From Plectrocnemia conspersa (lineage: Eukaryota; Arthropoda; Insecta; Trichoptera; Polycentropodidae), in contig VTFK01000153.1 of NCBI GenBank assembly GCA_009617715.1, forward strand, positions 1,054,001-1,118,000: a stretch of 64,000 nt of DNA. The letters run 5' to 3'. This document shows, one piece after another, positions 11,533 to 22,929 of the stretch. Both the position numbers and the translations under genes were made by a program. How positions within the stretch are numbered: position 1 is the stretch's first letter; each line of letters starts with the position of its first letter. The notes beneath the pieces were generated by a model. That model saw only the letters and a program-made list of their open reading frames with translations, did not search any database and was not told where the DNA came from.

Positions 11533-14500
11533 TTATCGTCGGAAGGGTTGCTGCCAGAGATCGTTCTCCCTCAAAGGTCTAGCCACGCAGCTGTCTCTGG
11601 AGCATTCTCCTTGCATGTGATGAGCCAAAGGACCGTGAAGATCCCTCAGAGCCATAAGCGCACCTCTTGCAGCCCTTTGGCAACCAGAACGACCGTCGCA
11701 GATAGAATCAGCTTCGGAGAGGAACAGCAAATCACATCCAGTTGGCGAAGAAGGACCCTGAAAAAAATATAATTAACATCTTTCTACTTTTAAAGCAAAG
11801 AACTGCGTGACTTACGCATAAGTAGCATATTTGATGGAGACTGCATAACGGCAGGAATAGTTGTCCATGATCGCCAGCTAAAATATCTACATTCTGGCAT
11901 CTCTCAATTATGCGATCAAGCATAGGGCAAGCTCTCATGTCGTTATCTGAAAATATGAATTATGAAGATTTGAGTTACTACTCTACGTTTTGTTAAAATG
12001 ATTTTTTCTCTTCTGCTGTCTATCTAGCAATACAAAATAAGGACTCGACCCGATGATATGGGGCGACTGACTCGTGACTTGTGGATGGTCAATTTATTGA
12101 GATGACGTAAATTAACTAATTATCTAAATACTTACAATAAATGGTTCCTAAAATGAACAATACTAATACCAATCAATATAAAAAGCAATGAAATCATTCT
12201 CGATTCAAGAGATGATGACAATTTTAGCACGTTCATTTTAATAACCTGACAAGATAATGGGTCTACAAGTTATTTAGTTCATAAAGATTGCTACAGCACA
12301 AACTAACCTTATCATGCTGCTGAGGAATTTTGGAATTCTATAAAAACTGTAATGTAAAGACACAGTCTTGACTAGCAAATTTGTTAAAAATGTTTATATT
12401 CCCAACTCCCCCCCCCCCCATTATTTATTAGTGATTTGCTATTGAGCTTCAAATTATTATACTTCACAATTTACCTTCTCTTTATAATGACAATAAATAT
12501 GTAGGAAGGAAATTTGTTCAATTGATTTGTGAGATGAACGCTTCTCTCATGATCAATGTTATGAGATGACCATAGAAACTAGTTTAACAAGGTTGTGGTC
12601 AAAAGTTAAATGTTTTATATAACAGAACAAAACACATACGAATACAGATACGAAAATATTATTAAAGCTAAGGTATAATTTAAAAAAAAAATACTTATAA
12701 CATACCATAGTATTGGAATTTATTTCCAGCACCGCCCATATATCCCTCGGACATGCTTTCAAGAGGCCCGTTCAGGAAATGACCAGCTCCTTGCTCATTT
12801 TCAAAGTAATTGTCTTCCAACGCCGCTATATCTTCAGGGTCTAGTTTGTGTTTAATTCCATCGTCCGGTTCAACTTCTGACTTCTTGTGTTTCTCTTTGT
12901 CTTCACCTTCATTATTTCGAGAATCCTTTTGCGCGCGTAGACTAAGCTTGAGTTCGTGCAACGCTTTTCTCATTTTCTGCAAGCTATAAGCGGCTGCAAG
13001 TCGGGATATGATCTTCTCTTTCATTTCTTGTTCTTCTTGCGTGTCCAAACCATCGGCTCCATAAGACAATGCATCATCTACAATCACGCTCTCCATATTC
13101 TTTAATTTGTTATCCATGGTTTCCAGTTTCATCTGATCGATTTGCTTAGGCTTCCTCTTTTCTGAATCGGAGCTCTTCTCGCTCGACTCTTCGTGATGTA
13201 CGTTCTTCCAATTATTGTAGTTCATCATTCTCTTGGCGTTGTGGTTGTGTGCCATCGAAGCTATGCCCATCATTGACTTTTTCTTGCGTTTGTCCATACC
13301 GAAATAGTTTGACCAGTCGATGGACTTTTTCTCCAAAACAATCGGATGTTCGATTTTAAGATGGCTATCATCGCCTTCTGCGAATTCTTTCTCCTCTATC
13401 TCCTTAACATCGGGTCCTTCGTGGGAGTGTTCAAATTCGTTAATAGTGTTGACTAACAGCGGTGGCTTGGATTCGTGTTCATGTCTCGAATGTGGTTCAC
13501 TAGCGCTATGATCGATGGTATCGTTGTGACTGTAAGCTGCTATTGAGGGAGATTTAGATTCATGCGAATCAAATTCATCGATGTGACTATTATCATTGCT
13601 TCGTTTAACTTGTTTCTGTACAGAACTGTCAAAAGAGTTTCCAAAGATTGCGCTTAAATCCTTCATCACCTTAGGATCAGTCACTATGCTTCTGAATTGC
13701 TTAGATTTGGAATTTTGCAAGTTTCGCTTTGAGAAGCGTTGATTTGAACTCCTCTTTGAGATTGGATAAATGCTTTCATTGGGCGGTTCGATGAGCTCGC
13801 TGCCGTCTGGTAAATATTCTTCATCTGAAGGAGAGTAATTTAAGGGTTGCAGAGCCATTTTTGAATCATCGTCTAGTTCTAAAGGCTGAGATGGGTCATA
13901 TCCAGAATATTTATTTTCTTCTTGATTGTTGATCATAGAAGCAATGTCAGAGTCTTCTTCTTCGTCCACTAGCTTCTCATCCTTAAGATTTTCAACTGCT
14001 GCAGGATCAGATTGCGAAACGAATTTCAAAGAATATAGAAAATCTGGAGCATCGCTGTTTTCCAATCTTTGATTAGAACTTCGCTTCCTCTTGAATGCTA
14101 TTGGTCCCCATCCTCCAGATGGACTATAATCGCCTGGTATTTGTCGCTTTCTAATGACTCTTTTCTTGTACTCGGGACCTTCTGGATGCGTGTACTTGTA
14201 CTTCTCCCACAACTTTTCAACAGTTCAGCGTATTCAGCTTCAGATTCCTCTCGCTCTTCTTCTTTATCAGCAAGGCTCTTCAAAAACTGCATCTGTTCCG
14301 ATTGATAGTTATTCTTAGATTCTAGCTCTCTAAAAGCAGACGTGCTCTTCTTCCTTTCAGATGATCCTTTCAGTTGATCGTTCCTCTCCCTGAACGCTGT
14401 AGCTTTGTAATTAAGATCATCGGTTGGATACTCGTCTTTTTCTAAATAACTAATAAGGAGCTCTTTATCACTAGGTTCAACCCTATTTAAGAATACATGA

Positions 14501-14824
14501 GGGTTTTCTGAAACAATTAATAATTAATTAGCTCAATGGATTCATATAAATACAATATATGCTTATACCTGATTGATATTCGCTCCTTGATCCTAAATAA
14601 TCGATTATGTCTTGAGGGTCTTGATCTTGAAAATTAGCGAGGGGGTAAGCTCCGGGAGGGGCACGTCGACGTCTTTCCAGTGCCCTCAGAACTCCTCGTA
14701 AAGACCCCTGAGACTCATTACTTTTGACCTCAACCCCAGGTCTGCGACTAACCGAGCCTAAAACTGGCAAACCTGCAATAGCTATCAGCGTCAGGAGGCT
14801 AATGAAGCCTTTCGTTCGTCGCAT
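11533..14824 (-). CDS. Large secreted, prohormone-like precursor with Cys-rich C-terminus (frameshift in exon 2)
   Basis: Unrecognised gene. Exons in coding order are 14824-14569, 14507-12706, 11946-11816 and 11757-11533, which would encode about 804 residues. A signal peptide is visible (MRRTKGFISLLTLIAIAG...). The long middle part is charged, low in complexity and rich in E, K, D and S, with many basic cleavage sites (ERRRR, RKR, FKRKR, FSKR, DKRKKK, AKR), like granin or neuropeptide precursors. Candidate released segments include QIPGDYSPSGGWGPIAF and SIDWSNYFGMD. The last two exons form a conserved-looking domain with ten cysteines (ACPMLDRIIERC, LPLCSLHQICYLCG, SICDGRSGC, GECSRDSC), probably disulphide-linked. 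An acceptor directly upstream of the ATG (TTTTATAG at about 14840) implies a separate 5' UTR exon. In this sequence the frame shifts by one base in an A-run at 14213-14216 (coding strand GAAAAGTTG). Adding one base restores continuity, so an assembly error or a recent mutation is likely. Confidence 0.75.
12407..12419. repeat. Poly-C homopolymer run
   Basis: A run of about a dozen C bases in the second-last intron of the secreted precursor. It is notable in such AT-rich sequence and a likely site of length variation. Confidence 0.8.
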
Positions 14825-16590
14825 TGTCGCAAATTATCCGCTATAAAAATAAATGTATTCTCATTAATAAAATATGGTTTAAGTTATATTATATATATAT
14901 GGACTTTATGGTACATCCTATATCTTACAGCAGCGTATAGCTGGAGAAGCGCATAGGAATTTAGATATTAAATTCCACGGAAAAGATCTCGAATAACCAT
15001 TAAGGTCATAATTCAAATGCCAATGTTTGAGGTCAAATCGAATAAATATATTAAGTACGTGAGAATTTTTCTCGTGATCATGTGCATTCATACAAATATT
15101 TATTTTTATATAAAAATTATCTTTGAGATAGAAAATGTTTTTCAACCTTTTGATTGAAAAATTCTCGGAATCATAAATAGATTGCGTTTCTGTTTTTTAT
15201 TTTATCTATGCAAAGAACATAGTGCTATGTAAAACGCAATAAGTCCTAAAGTTCATCTTTGTGAGGCAACCGAAAGACTGAAATTACACTTGTGAATAAT
15301 GGAAAATGTCGAAATTCGGTACGTGATAAAAAATACGAGAACTTGTCAAATTGCCATCGTATATCAATGTCATTATATACATACGTATTTATATTATATA
15401 TAAATATATAATATTGAATGATACATGCACTTTATACAACTCTACACTCTTCAAATAAGACACTGGTCAAAGCATAGACACACTTTCACCTCTTTTCATT
15501 TTGTACATGTGTATTATATTGAATGCCATCAATTACATAATTTTCTAAGATGCACCGTAGGATCCTGCAGAAAATATAGCCAATCCAAAAAGTCGCATTT
15601 CCTGGTTTTATTTTGCATAGATCGGTACTTTACAAAGCCATTGGGTCTCTATTGCATTTCTACCATACATTATATTAATTATTAATTGACACATTTATAG
15701 TATTGCTTTCGGAAATATTATAAAACAGTAAAGCATATAATATAAATAAAAAATACTATATGATTAAAAAAACAGACTTTATGCCAAATAACATTGCTTA
15801 AATATTCTCATAGTACCACTGGTAATTATTTATCATTAATGCCTCAATTAACCCCTTATTAGGACAGTACTACTTTATATTCTATTGTAATGAATGTCTA
15901 TATGAAAGTCCGAACCACATAAAGAATTTATAAGTAAGGAACGTTTTCAACATTCAAGCACAAAATTAGAAACAGCAAATCAATATCATGGAAAATACTA
16001 GGAAATATCTCGAAAAACTGCGCAATAGAATATACGTGTATATGTGATACGCCTAATAGAGACGGTAGATTAATTATGGCCTTATGTCAACACATAACCC
16101 TTACCAAGAGAGTAGTTTAACATTTTCATATATTTTTATAGTTGTAACGCTAGTGAGTCTAGTATAATTTTAATAATTGAATCGATAAAAAAATATTTAT
16201 GTATAATCTGTATGTTGAGCTATATTTGCTTGATGAATAGATAAACAGTCCTTTATCAACGAAATATTATTAGATTAACAGGTAAATTATTAATTATACG
16301 TGTTCGTAGTAATTAGAAACAATAAGCTTAACTTGAGTCGGTAAAACCCTTTGTTGCAATCAAAATTATTTTTGCAAACCTGGAAGATAATTATGAGAAG
16401 TAAAGTTCAGGGAAATAAAATATATATTTAAATTAAAACGTGTAATAAATACTGTAGTTTAAGAAACATATATTTATGAAAAAAACTACACAATTCAAAA
16501 ACAATTTTAATACTAAATATAAGGCTTGAGACACTCATTAAAATGAAATTATTTTATTTTATAACATATTTATTTTAAAACGCCGTAACA
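14825..16590. other. Gene desert, proximal part
   Basis: AT-rich intergenic sequence upstream of the secreted precursor. The only structured element is a splice-acceptor-like tract next to the start codon at 14826-14845. Open frames at 14918-15145 and 15425-15685 show no domain or coding bias and look like chance. Confidence 0.5.
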
Positions 16591-16596
16591 TGACAA

Positions 16597-16925
16597 GCGT
16601 TAGCCCAATGAGTTACAATGGGGTAAACACAATTGACACGTTTAAGTATTTAGTGAGACACCAGACTGGAATCTGAGCCTGTAAAACAGTGGTATTTATC
16701 TTATGAATTATAAGCTATGGTTACAGTTTCTATTCATTAAATGTCACTGTGCAAAACATGGCTCGTTTTTAAAAAAAAAAATAATCACAATATTCATCCG
16801 TGAAGTTGGGAAAATCTAGGCGAACCTGATCTGTGATGTTGCAATTATAATTACATAATAATCACTAATTTTGATCTCTCATATATGATCTAAATTGAAA
16901 AACATTAGAGTTTTTAAAAGATATG
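16597..16925. repeat. Dispersed SINE-like repeat, copy 1
   Basis: Shares blocks with 54856-55215 in the same order: GCGTTAGCCC, a TTAGTGAGACACCA-type block, GGAAAATCTA(A/G)G(T/C)(A/G)AACCT, and TTGCAATTATAATTACATAATAATCA-type sequence. Gaps between blocks differ, so the copy is old. The tRNA-like head seen in the other copy is not recognisable here. Confidence 0.6.
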
Positions 16926-17032
16926 ATAGTTATGCTATTATAATATTCCCTCGAAGAGTAACATAGTAAAAAATCGACCGTAGACTGATATTGTTATAAA
17001 TAATTTTATATTGTAGTTAAAAATCAGGCGCG

Positions 17033-17186
17033 TATAGTGAGATACATTCCTTTTCACTCGCCCGCGTGTTAAGTAACTTGCGAGTGAGTGAGAGGGCACG
17101 CGTTACATGCGTTCCGTACGCCCTTATCTCTCACTCACTCCCGTCACTTAACACGCGAGCGAGCGAAAGAGAATGTATCTCACATA
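17033..17186. repeat. 154-bp imperfect palindrome (hairpin element)
   Basis: Arms 17033-17094 and 17128-17186 are reverse complements with few mismatches (shared cores GAGATACATTC, CGCGTGTTAAGT and GAGTGAGTGAGAG), separated by 33 bases. It is far richer in CG than its surroundings. It probably represents a foldback MITE or a regulatory hairpin. Confidence 0.85.
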
Positions 17187-17265
17187 TACCGAAAATAAAA
17201 AAAATATTACAGATAAATTCACATACTCAATAACTAGACTTTAACACTGACGGTAACTAGACAAC

Positions 17266-17307
17266 TAATATGTGTATTCAAAACGTGCGTTTTGAATACA
17301 CATATTA
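17266..17307. repeat. Perfect 20-bp inverted repeat with 2-base spacer
   Basis: TAATATGTGTATTCAAAACG, then TG, then its exact reverse complement. It lies 80 bases after the 154-bp palindrome and could extrude as a cruciform. No gene is adjacent. Confidence 0.95.
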
Positions 17308-18102
17308 AACATTTTTGAGAATTAAAATATTCTTGAAATTAACATTGCATATTATATAACAGGCATTTTTCTTCGCTAAACAAATATATTTTTTACTCTA
17401 TTAATTTTAAATATTAATGTATTTGTATCTTTTTGTTGTATTATATAATATTATACAATTCATTTGTTTAAATATATCGCATTTTTTAAAAACAGTATTT
17501 ATAGGCTTACTATTAATATGAAACTAAATTATTTTATTAGACATCTATATAAAAAAATAGTAGATGTAACCATAATTAAAATCATTAATTAAATGTATAT
17601 TATTTTTAGATATTTTTACATGCGCTAATCACGGATTTGGATTTTTTTATATGAATATTCTTCATTGATTAAGTTTTTAAGATATCATTATTTTATGAAT
17701 AATCTAAAAAGTATTTTTTTTTTATAAAATACTTATTGCTACTAGTTTGTTAAGCAAAATAATTTAAAATAAACTTTCGCTCAAAAATATACTTTTATTT
17801 ATAGATTATCAACTTATCTGTATTTTAGGGTTGTTTTTATGTTTGATTTTATCTGTGGCAATGGAATATATAAAGGGAAAGCTATCTAAAGGGCCTTAAA
17901 GGAGTATCGATAACTTTTTACGATGAATCCGTTGGTGATAAAAGTATCGAAAATTCCCCCTTTCGTGTTAGTCATCGATTAAATCGCTTCTCATATTAAA
18001 ATAACTAATAACTAAAATAAACGAATTCACATATTAACATAGGACAAATATGAAGATAGCCAAAAATGGTCGCGTTGTAATTAATACGATTTTTGACTTA
18101 TG

Positions 18103-18119
18103 CACGTGCATTGCACGTG
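18103..18119. promoter_or_regulatory. Paired CACGTG E-boxes
   Basis: Two CACGTG sites start 11 bases apart (GCACGTGCATTGCACGTGA), about one helical turn. CACGTG binds bHLH factors such as CLOCK-CYCLE, Myc-Max or Met-type proteins. The site lies 3.3 kb upstream of the coding start of the secreted precursor. A regulatory function is inference only. Confidence 0.3.
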
Positions 18120-18299
18120 AAAGGAATTTTGAACACAATGGATCGAGGATTTATTTTATTCTGGCGCAAATAACGTTAACACGGGATCTATTGTGAATGG
18201 CGCTAATAATAAAAGAATGTGCCACTTTCAAGATAAGCGACCGTTCGCAAATATTTGCTACGCATTGAACTTGCCAAATAATTGGAATATTATTATATG

Positions 18300-20330
18300 A
18301 TATTTTAAAATAAAAAAATACAGTTCCGCCCCAAATCAGCGTTGATTGTTTAAATATAAAGTTCGCTGTTTTAAACGATCATATACGCAAAAACGCTGCT
18401 ATAAAAATATCGCTTTTCAAACATTGGAACTACCACCATATCGCATCTGGTTTGCAAATACACGATCTAGGCGACTTAATAGTTAATCGAAGTCCAGAGA
18501 AAGCAGCGACTTCAATTACCAGATCTGGTTCAGCCAAGCAGCCGCTTTGAATCGACAAGAGCGCAACTCAATCTTTGAGATAACGTAGATGTTATTAATT
18601 TATTACGCAATATTGTAATTTGAACTTAAAATAAACGTAACGCATAAATTAAAGTCAGTTTTTAAAAAATAAAAATATTGTAACTTTTAATTATAAATAA
18701 GTGGTCATTCATATAAATAATATATGCTCTTTAATTTTTTAATTAAATATATTATCACTCACTATAAAAAATATAGTTAAAATATAACCAATAAATTTAA
18801 AAACATTTTTATATATTTAAAAACTATTTTTTTTTCAATTTCACAATGCGCTTTAATTAAAAGTTATCACCCTTAGGTCACAATTTCAGGTGTTGTGGTA
18901 GTCGTACGTTTTAAGTGGACAACCTGTTGCACACTTTCCTTCCCCTCTACCCTCCCACCTATCTTAAGCCCCAAAAAGTAAACCATAGAACTTCGTCTAA
19001 TGAAATTTCGCTCGAAATACTCAAAATCCCATTTTAATTTGACTCAAGGTGAAAGGTCACCCGCTGCGATTTTTCTCTCCGACAGGGTTGTGCTAAAATC
19101 CGTGATTTATTATGGGGTAATATCGAATGATTTATGTCTGTACTCGCAAATTTGATATGATAGATGAACGTTTTATAAATACGTCGTCAATATGGGCGTT
19201 AAAACTAACATAACAAACCCTAATTGGATTTGCGTAATCCGCTTACGTAGCTGTGAATTGGATATTGTGTGTATTTAATCGAATCGCTAAATGCAGAAAG
19301 GACCCAAGGCATTATTTTGTAGGCTCGAATTTTACATTATTAAATATGATATATAGTTAAGCCAAAATCTGGTTATTGTATCACATTTATAAATAATACA
19401 TTTGTGAAATGTATTAGATTTTTAAAATAACATATTTATAAAATACTTTAAAATCAGACTTGTCCTAAGAACAGATCAATAAAAGTAACCAGTCAGGGGC
19501 TTACTTTTATAGGTGATACACTATATAATGTATCGTTGTCATGGTTCTTATGATTGGCAGATGCGTAGGTTAACATCAATTAAAGACACGAGAGATATTC
19601 GGAAAATAAAGATACAAAATCCAGATAATATTTCTAAGACATTTTATTTTGGGATTACTTGTTATACCCTTATATGTATAAATTTTTATTTTATTAAGAT
19701 TTCCAGACGTCTTCTTTTGATCTGAAATTTGATACTTTAAGCTTTCATGTTTGAATAGATAAACGTTCAAGGACTTCATTGTTTGACTAATAACCCTGCT
19801 TTAGAGCACACATATATTTATTTTTACCCTGAGCTTCCGATAAACCAATTTTCCGGCAACCGTTTCCAAAAAGAAGCGTTTGCTCCTGTGACCACGTTGC
19901 AGCGCTCATCATACGTGAGAATCACAAGACTCACATGCAAACTAAAGTAGAACGAGTGACTCATTTCGTGCTCCGACTTCGGTCCCTTTGACTCGGGCCA
20001 CAAATACCGACACGAGGCGAAGCGAAGTACCACGAAGTGACCTACTACATTATCGTCCTCGCCTAACTTCGGCCAACTTAGCGAGAATATATAGCAGGCA
20101 TAACATTATTAGTAATGCTAAGGACCATCAATCAGTTTAACCGACTGTGACTTTTGCTCGCGACAGCCTAGGTAGGAAGTCGAGTCTAGCCTGAATTCGC
20201 ATAGTGTATTGCAACGAAGCCCGACTAGATAAGGGTTATTTTTGTGACAATACCTGATTCTGAGATTTAGTGACAAATATTTAACTTTAAATTACTGGAT
20301 GGCTCGTTTTTATTAAATTAATATTAGATT
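18300..20330. other. Intergenic, several higher-complexity islands
   Basis: No gene recognised. Segments at 18330-18600, 18890-19290 and 19825-20240 have more balanced base composition than the flanking DNA and no long frame, as conserved regulatory DNA or decayed insertions would. At 19047-19059 there is a direct repeat AGGTGA-A-AGGTCA. Near 20085-20135 a TATATAG and an ATCAGTT occur in plus orientation but 45 bases apart, too far for a standard core promoter. Confidence 0.35.
19047..19059 (+). promoter_or_regulatory. DR1-type nuclear receptor half-site pair
   Basis: AGGTGA and AGGTCA in direct orientation with a one-base spacer, the DR1 arrangement used by HNF4/RXR(USP)-type receptors. It stands in a non-AT-rich island of the gene desert. 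Function is inferred from the motif alone. Confidence 0.3.
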
Positions 20331-22850
20331 TCGCTGCAGGAAAACGAACCGATGACTATACACAATACGTCAATAAGGCTCTTATTACGTAATAATATAT
20401 ATTACAAAAGGTATTTATAAATATTACTATTTTTGCTATCAAAAATAGTCATATATAGAAATCCTTTTTATTTAAAAAAAATTCTTCTGGACGTAAAAAT
20501 TAAATTTTATTGTTAAATGTTCTGAAATATACGTTTTAAGAATGATATATTGGATTTGTCAAGGAAATTAAATCGTACTTATGCTTATATGTGTATGAAA
20601 TATTTTTTGCGTCAGCGATTGTACAAAATATTACTTAATCAATTCTGATAAACATTTGCAATAAAATAAAATTTATAAATAAACAGCTTTTATATATATG
20701 AACTTTAAATATTATATGCGAATAATTGTAATTAGCCTATAATTAAAAACTACAAATAAATATATGTACGTCTATATATTTATAAAATAAAATAAATTAA
20801 GTGGGGCAAGTTTGTATATTTTTAATTTATAATAAACCACAAATTTTACTTATTATAAAAAGCACCTCTGTGATTTTTAATATGCTTTTACTTTCAACTC
20901 TTGTTAATATAATGATAAAAAAATATTTTTTAAATCCTTCGAATATTCCAGAACCATTTTGTAAAGGTTTGTAAAGGTTTTACCATGCTGAATGGTAGTA
21001 GAAAATTGAACAAAATTTAGAAGACAAAATAATTCAACACGCAACGCGTAATATCACACACTTCCACCACTTAATAATATCATTTAAACATATGATGATA
21101 AGACCCATGATTTTAGATGATCTTTAATGCACTTTTTAAACCTTCTATATAATATAATGATTTTTTGTTTTGTTGGTTTGAAAGTATTCCATATCCTTAA
21201 TGACTGCGGCCTTAGTAACTAATATATTTAAAATAAGCTCACCTCAACACATTGACGTCTCGACGCCCTCTATAATCAATCAGATAAATCAATGATACTA
21301 TCAACGTTAAAAAAGCACTTGTTGGATTTAAATCACACCAAGAAATATCAGATATAGTCAGATTTTTCTTCGATGAAAAGTACAACTAAGATATATTTCA
21401 CTCTCGATTGATGAATGGACTAGTGCACTCACTATATAGGTGCAACTTCTCGTGTTTTCCAGCTGAAAAGCTGCGCAAAAGCTCTGTCCAGTCTGCGCTG
21501 CCGGAACGGTGTGTGGCACAAGAGCGAGAGGGGCTACGTTATATAACTCGTCTCGGCGGATCGATATAATGGAGCATGGCCATAGGAGGTAGTAGGGATT
21601 GGGGTCTAATGCGACCCTTTGTTGGTAATTTTGCGATTTTTATTTAGCGCGTTTTAATATCGTTGAAAGCGTTTCAGTAACATTAATATACGCAAACACA
21701 TCGCCTTTGCTCTAAATTGACAGCCGCCATTTTGAATTATAGTTATGGAGCTCGAGCGAATCGTTGAGGGAGCCGGTTGCTATGGATTAGATAATCAAAG
21801 GTGATACCAATGGTATATTATAGGTTTGAAGTATACATTATATGTATATACGTTGTGAATCTGTATGTTTATTAAATAAATTTAAAACTGGCGTTGAAAC
21901 CATTTTTACCAGCATTGATTCGTTAGCGCTGGGAAACGCATATATGTGTCATTCGTTGATCTGAACATATTATTATACGTATTATATAATTTTAAGTCTC
22001 TTTCTAGCAATAATTTATTATTATAATTCTATTAAGCTTTTAGAGACGAGAAATAATTAACCAAAAAAAGTTATTCAAATATATAATTTTTTTTTATTAA
22101 AATAACTATAATTATGAAGATGTAGCTCATCATTTTTAAAATTTTCCTACTAATATGGATATTAGATCATTTGCAGATACAATAAACTGTCGTAGCAAAG
22201 CAGTGTTTTTTATTTATAATTAAAAAAGTACTTAGCTTGTGAATTCTAGATTTTAATGATAAATTACATTTGGTTTATGAGAAAAGTTGTAGTTAAAAAG
22301 GACCAGTTATCCTTAAATAGACCTATTTTTTATATCATATCAAGAAGGTATTTAATTATTTTTACTAAATTGCTACATAATTATTGTTTAGTATATTTCT
22401 TATTGATATGATTAGTTTTATGCTAATAAAGGGTGTCCCAAAATTAAAGCAAGATTTTAATTTACCGTCATTTGTACAGTAAATGTTGACAGCTGAGAGT
22501 TTAGGGTTAGTAAAAATAAAGAATAATCATAAATAATCCTATCCTGTGTACTTTATGATTCAATAATAAAATAACAATCTAAAGACTAAAAATGTGTTTT
22601 GATGATGAAAATGTGTTTTGAATGAAAAATTTATGATTTTTCACGAATAAGTTTAACGCCAACATATGTATATTTTTATATTGCATTGTAACCTACAAGT
22701 ATGTATTGTATTAACCACCAGACATTTTAGTCTGGGAATCAGTGATATACACATATACATAATTAAATGTATTATATATTATAGTCAATAGATATTACTT
22801 CACAGCCGAAGCTGGTTTTTCATAAAAGTGCATTTTTATGAATAAAAATT
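20331..22850. other. Intergenic
   Basis: AT-rich, no gene. A GC-richer block at 21410-21640 includes a TATATA (21433-21438) with non-repetitive sequence on both sides. Read on the minus strand, the TATA is followed about 30 bases later by a TCATCAATC start-like context, so this could be the promoter and 5' UTR exon of the secreted precursor 6.6 kb away. A short end-like GGGTGTCCCAAAATTAA at 22432-22448 resembles a DNA transposon tip. Confidence 0.3.
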
Positions 22851-22860
22851 GGAGTATGCT

Positions 22861-22925
22861 ACCGTGTCTTGATCCTGCGACTCTGGGTTACCAGTCTAGA
22901 CCTTACGGATTACGCTATTCCGACC
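22861..22925 (-). repeat. tRNA-derived SINE head
   Basis: The minus strand reads GGTCGGAATAGCGTAATCC and later GTCGCAGGATCAAGACAC, resembling pol III A and B boxes at roughly tRNA spacing. The 3' side cannot pair with the 5' side to form an acceptor stem, so this is a SINE head rather than a tRNA gene. Confidence 0.4.
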
Positions 22926-22929
22926 TTAA

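Noticed and set aside
11476..11772. 98-codon plus-strand frame
   Set aside because: Antisense shadow of the last exon of the secreted precursor.
17949..17959. kB-like GAAAATTCCCC site
   Set aside because: A single loose match far from any immune gene promoter; expected by chance.
22861..22925. tRNA gene
   Set aside because: A- and B-box-like motifs are present but the acceptor stem cannot form, so it is treated as a SINE head.
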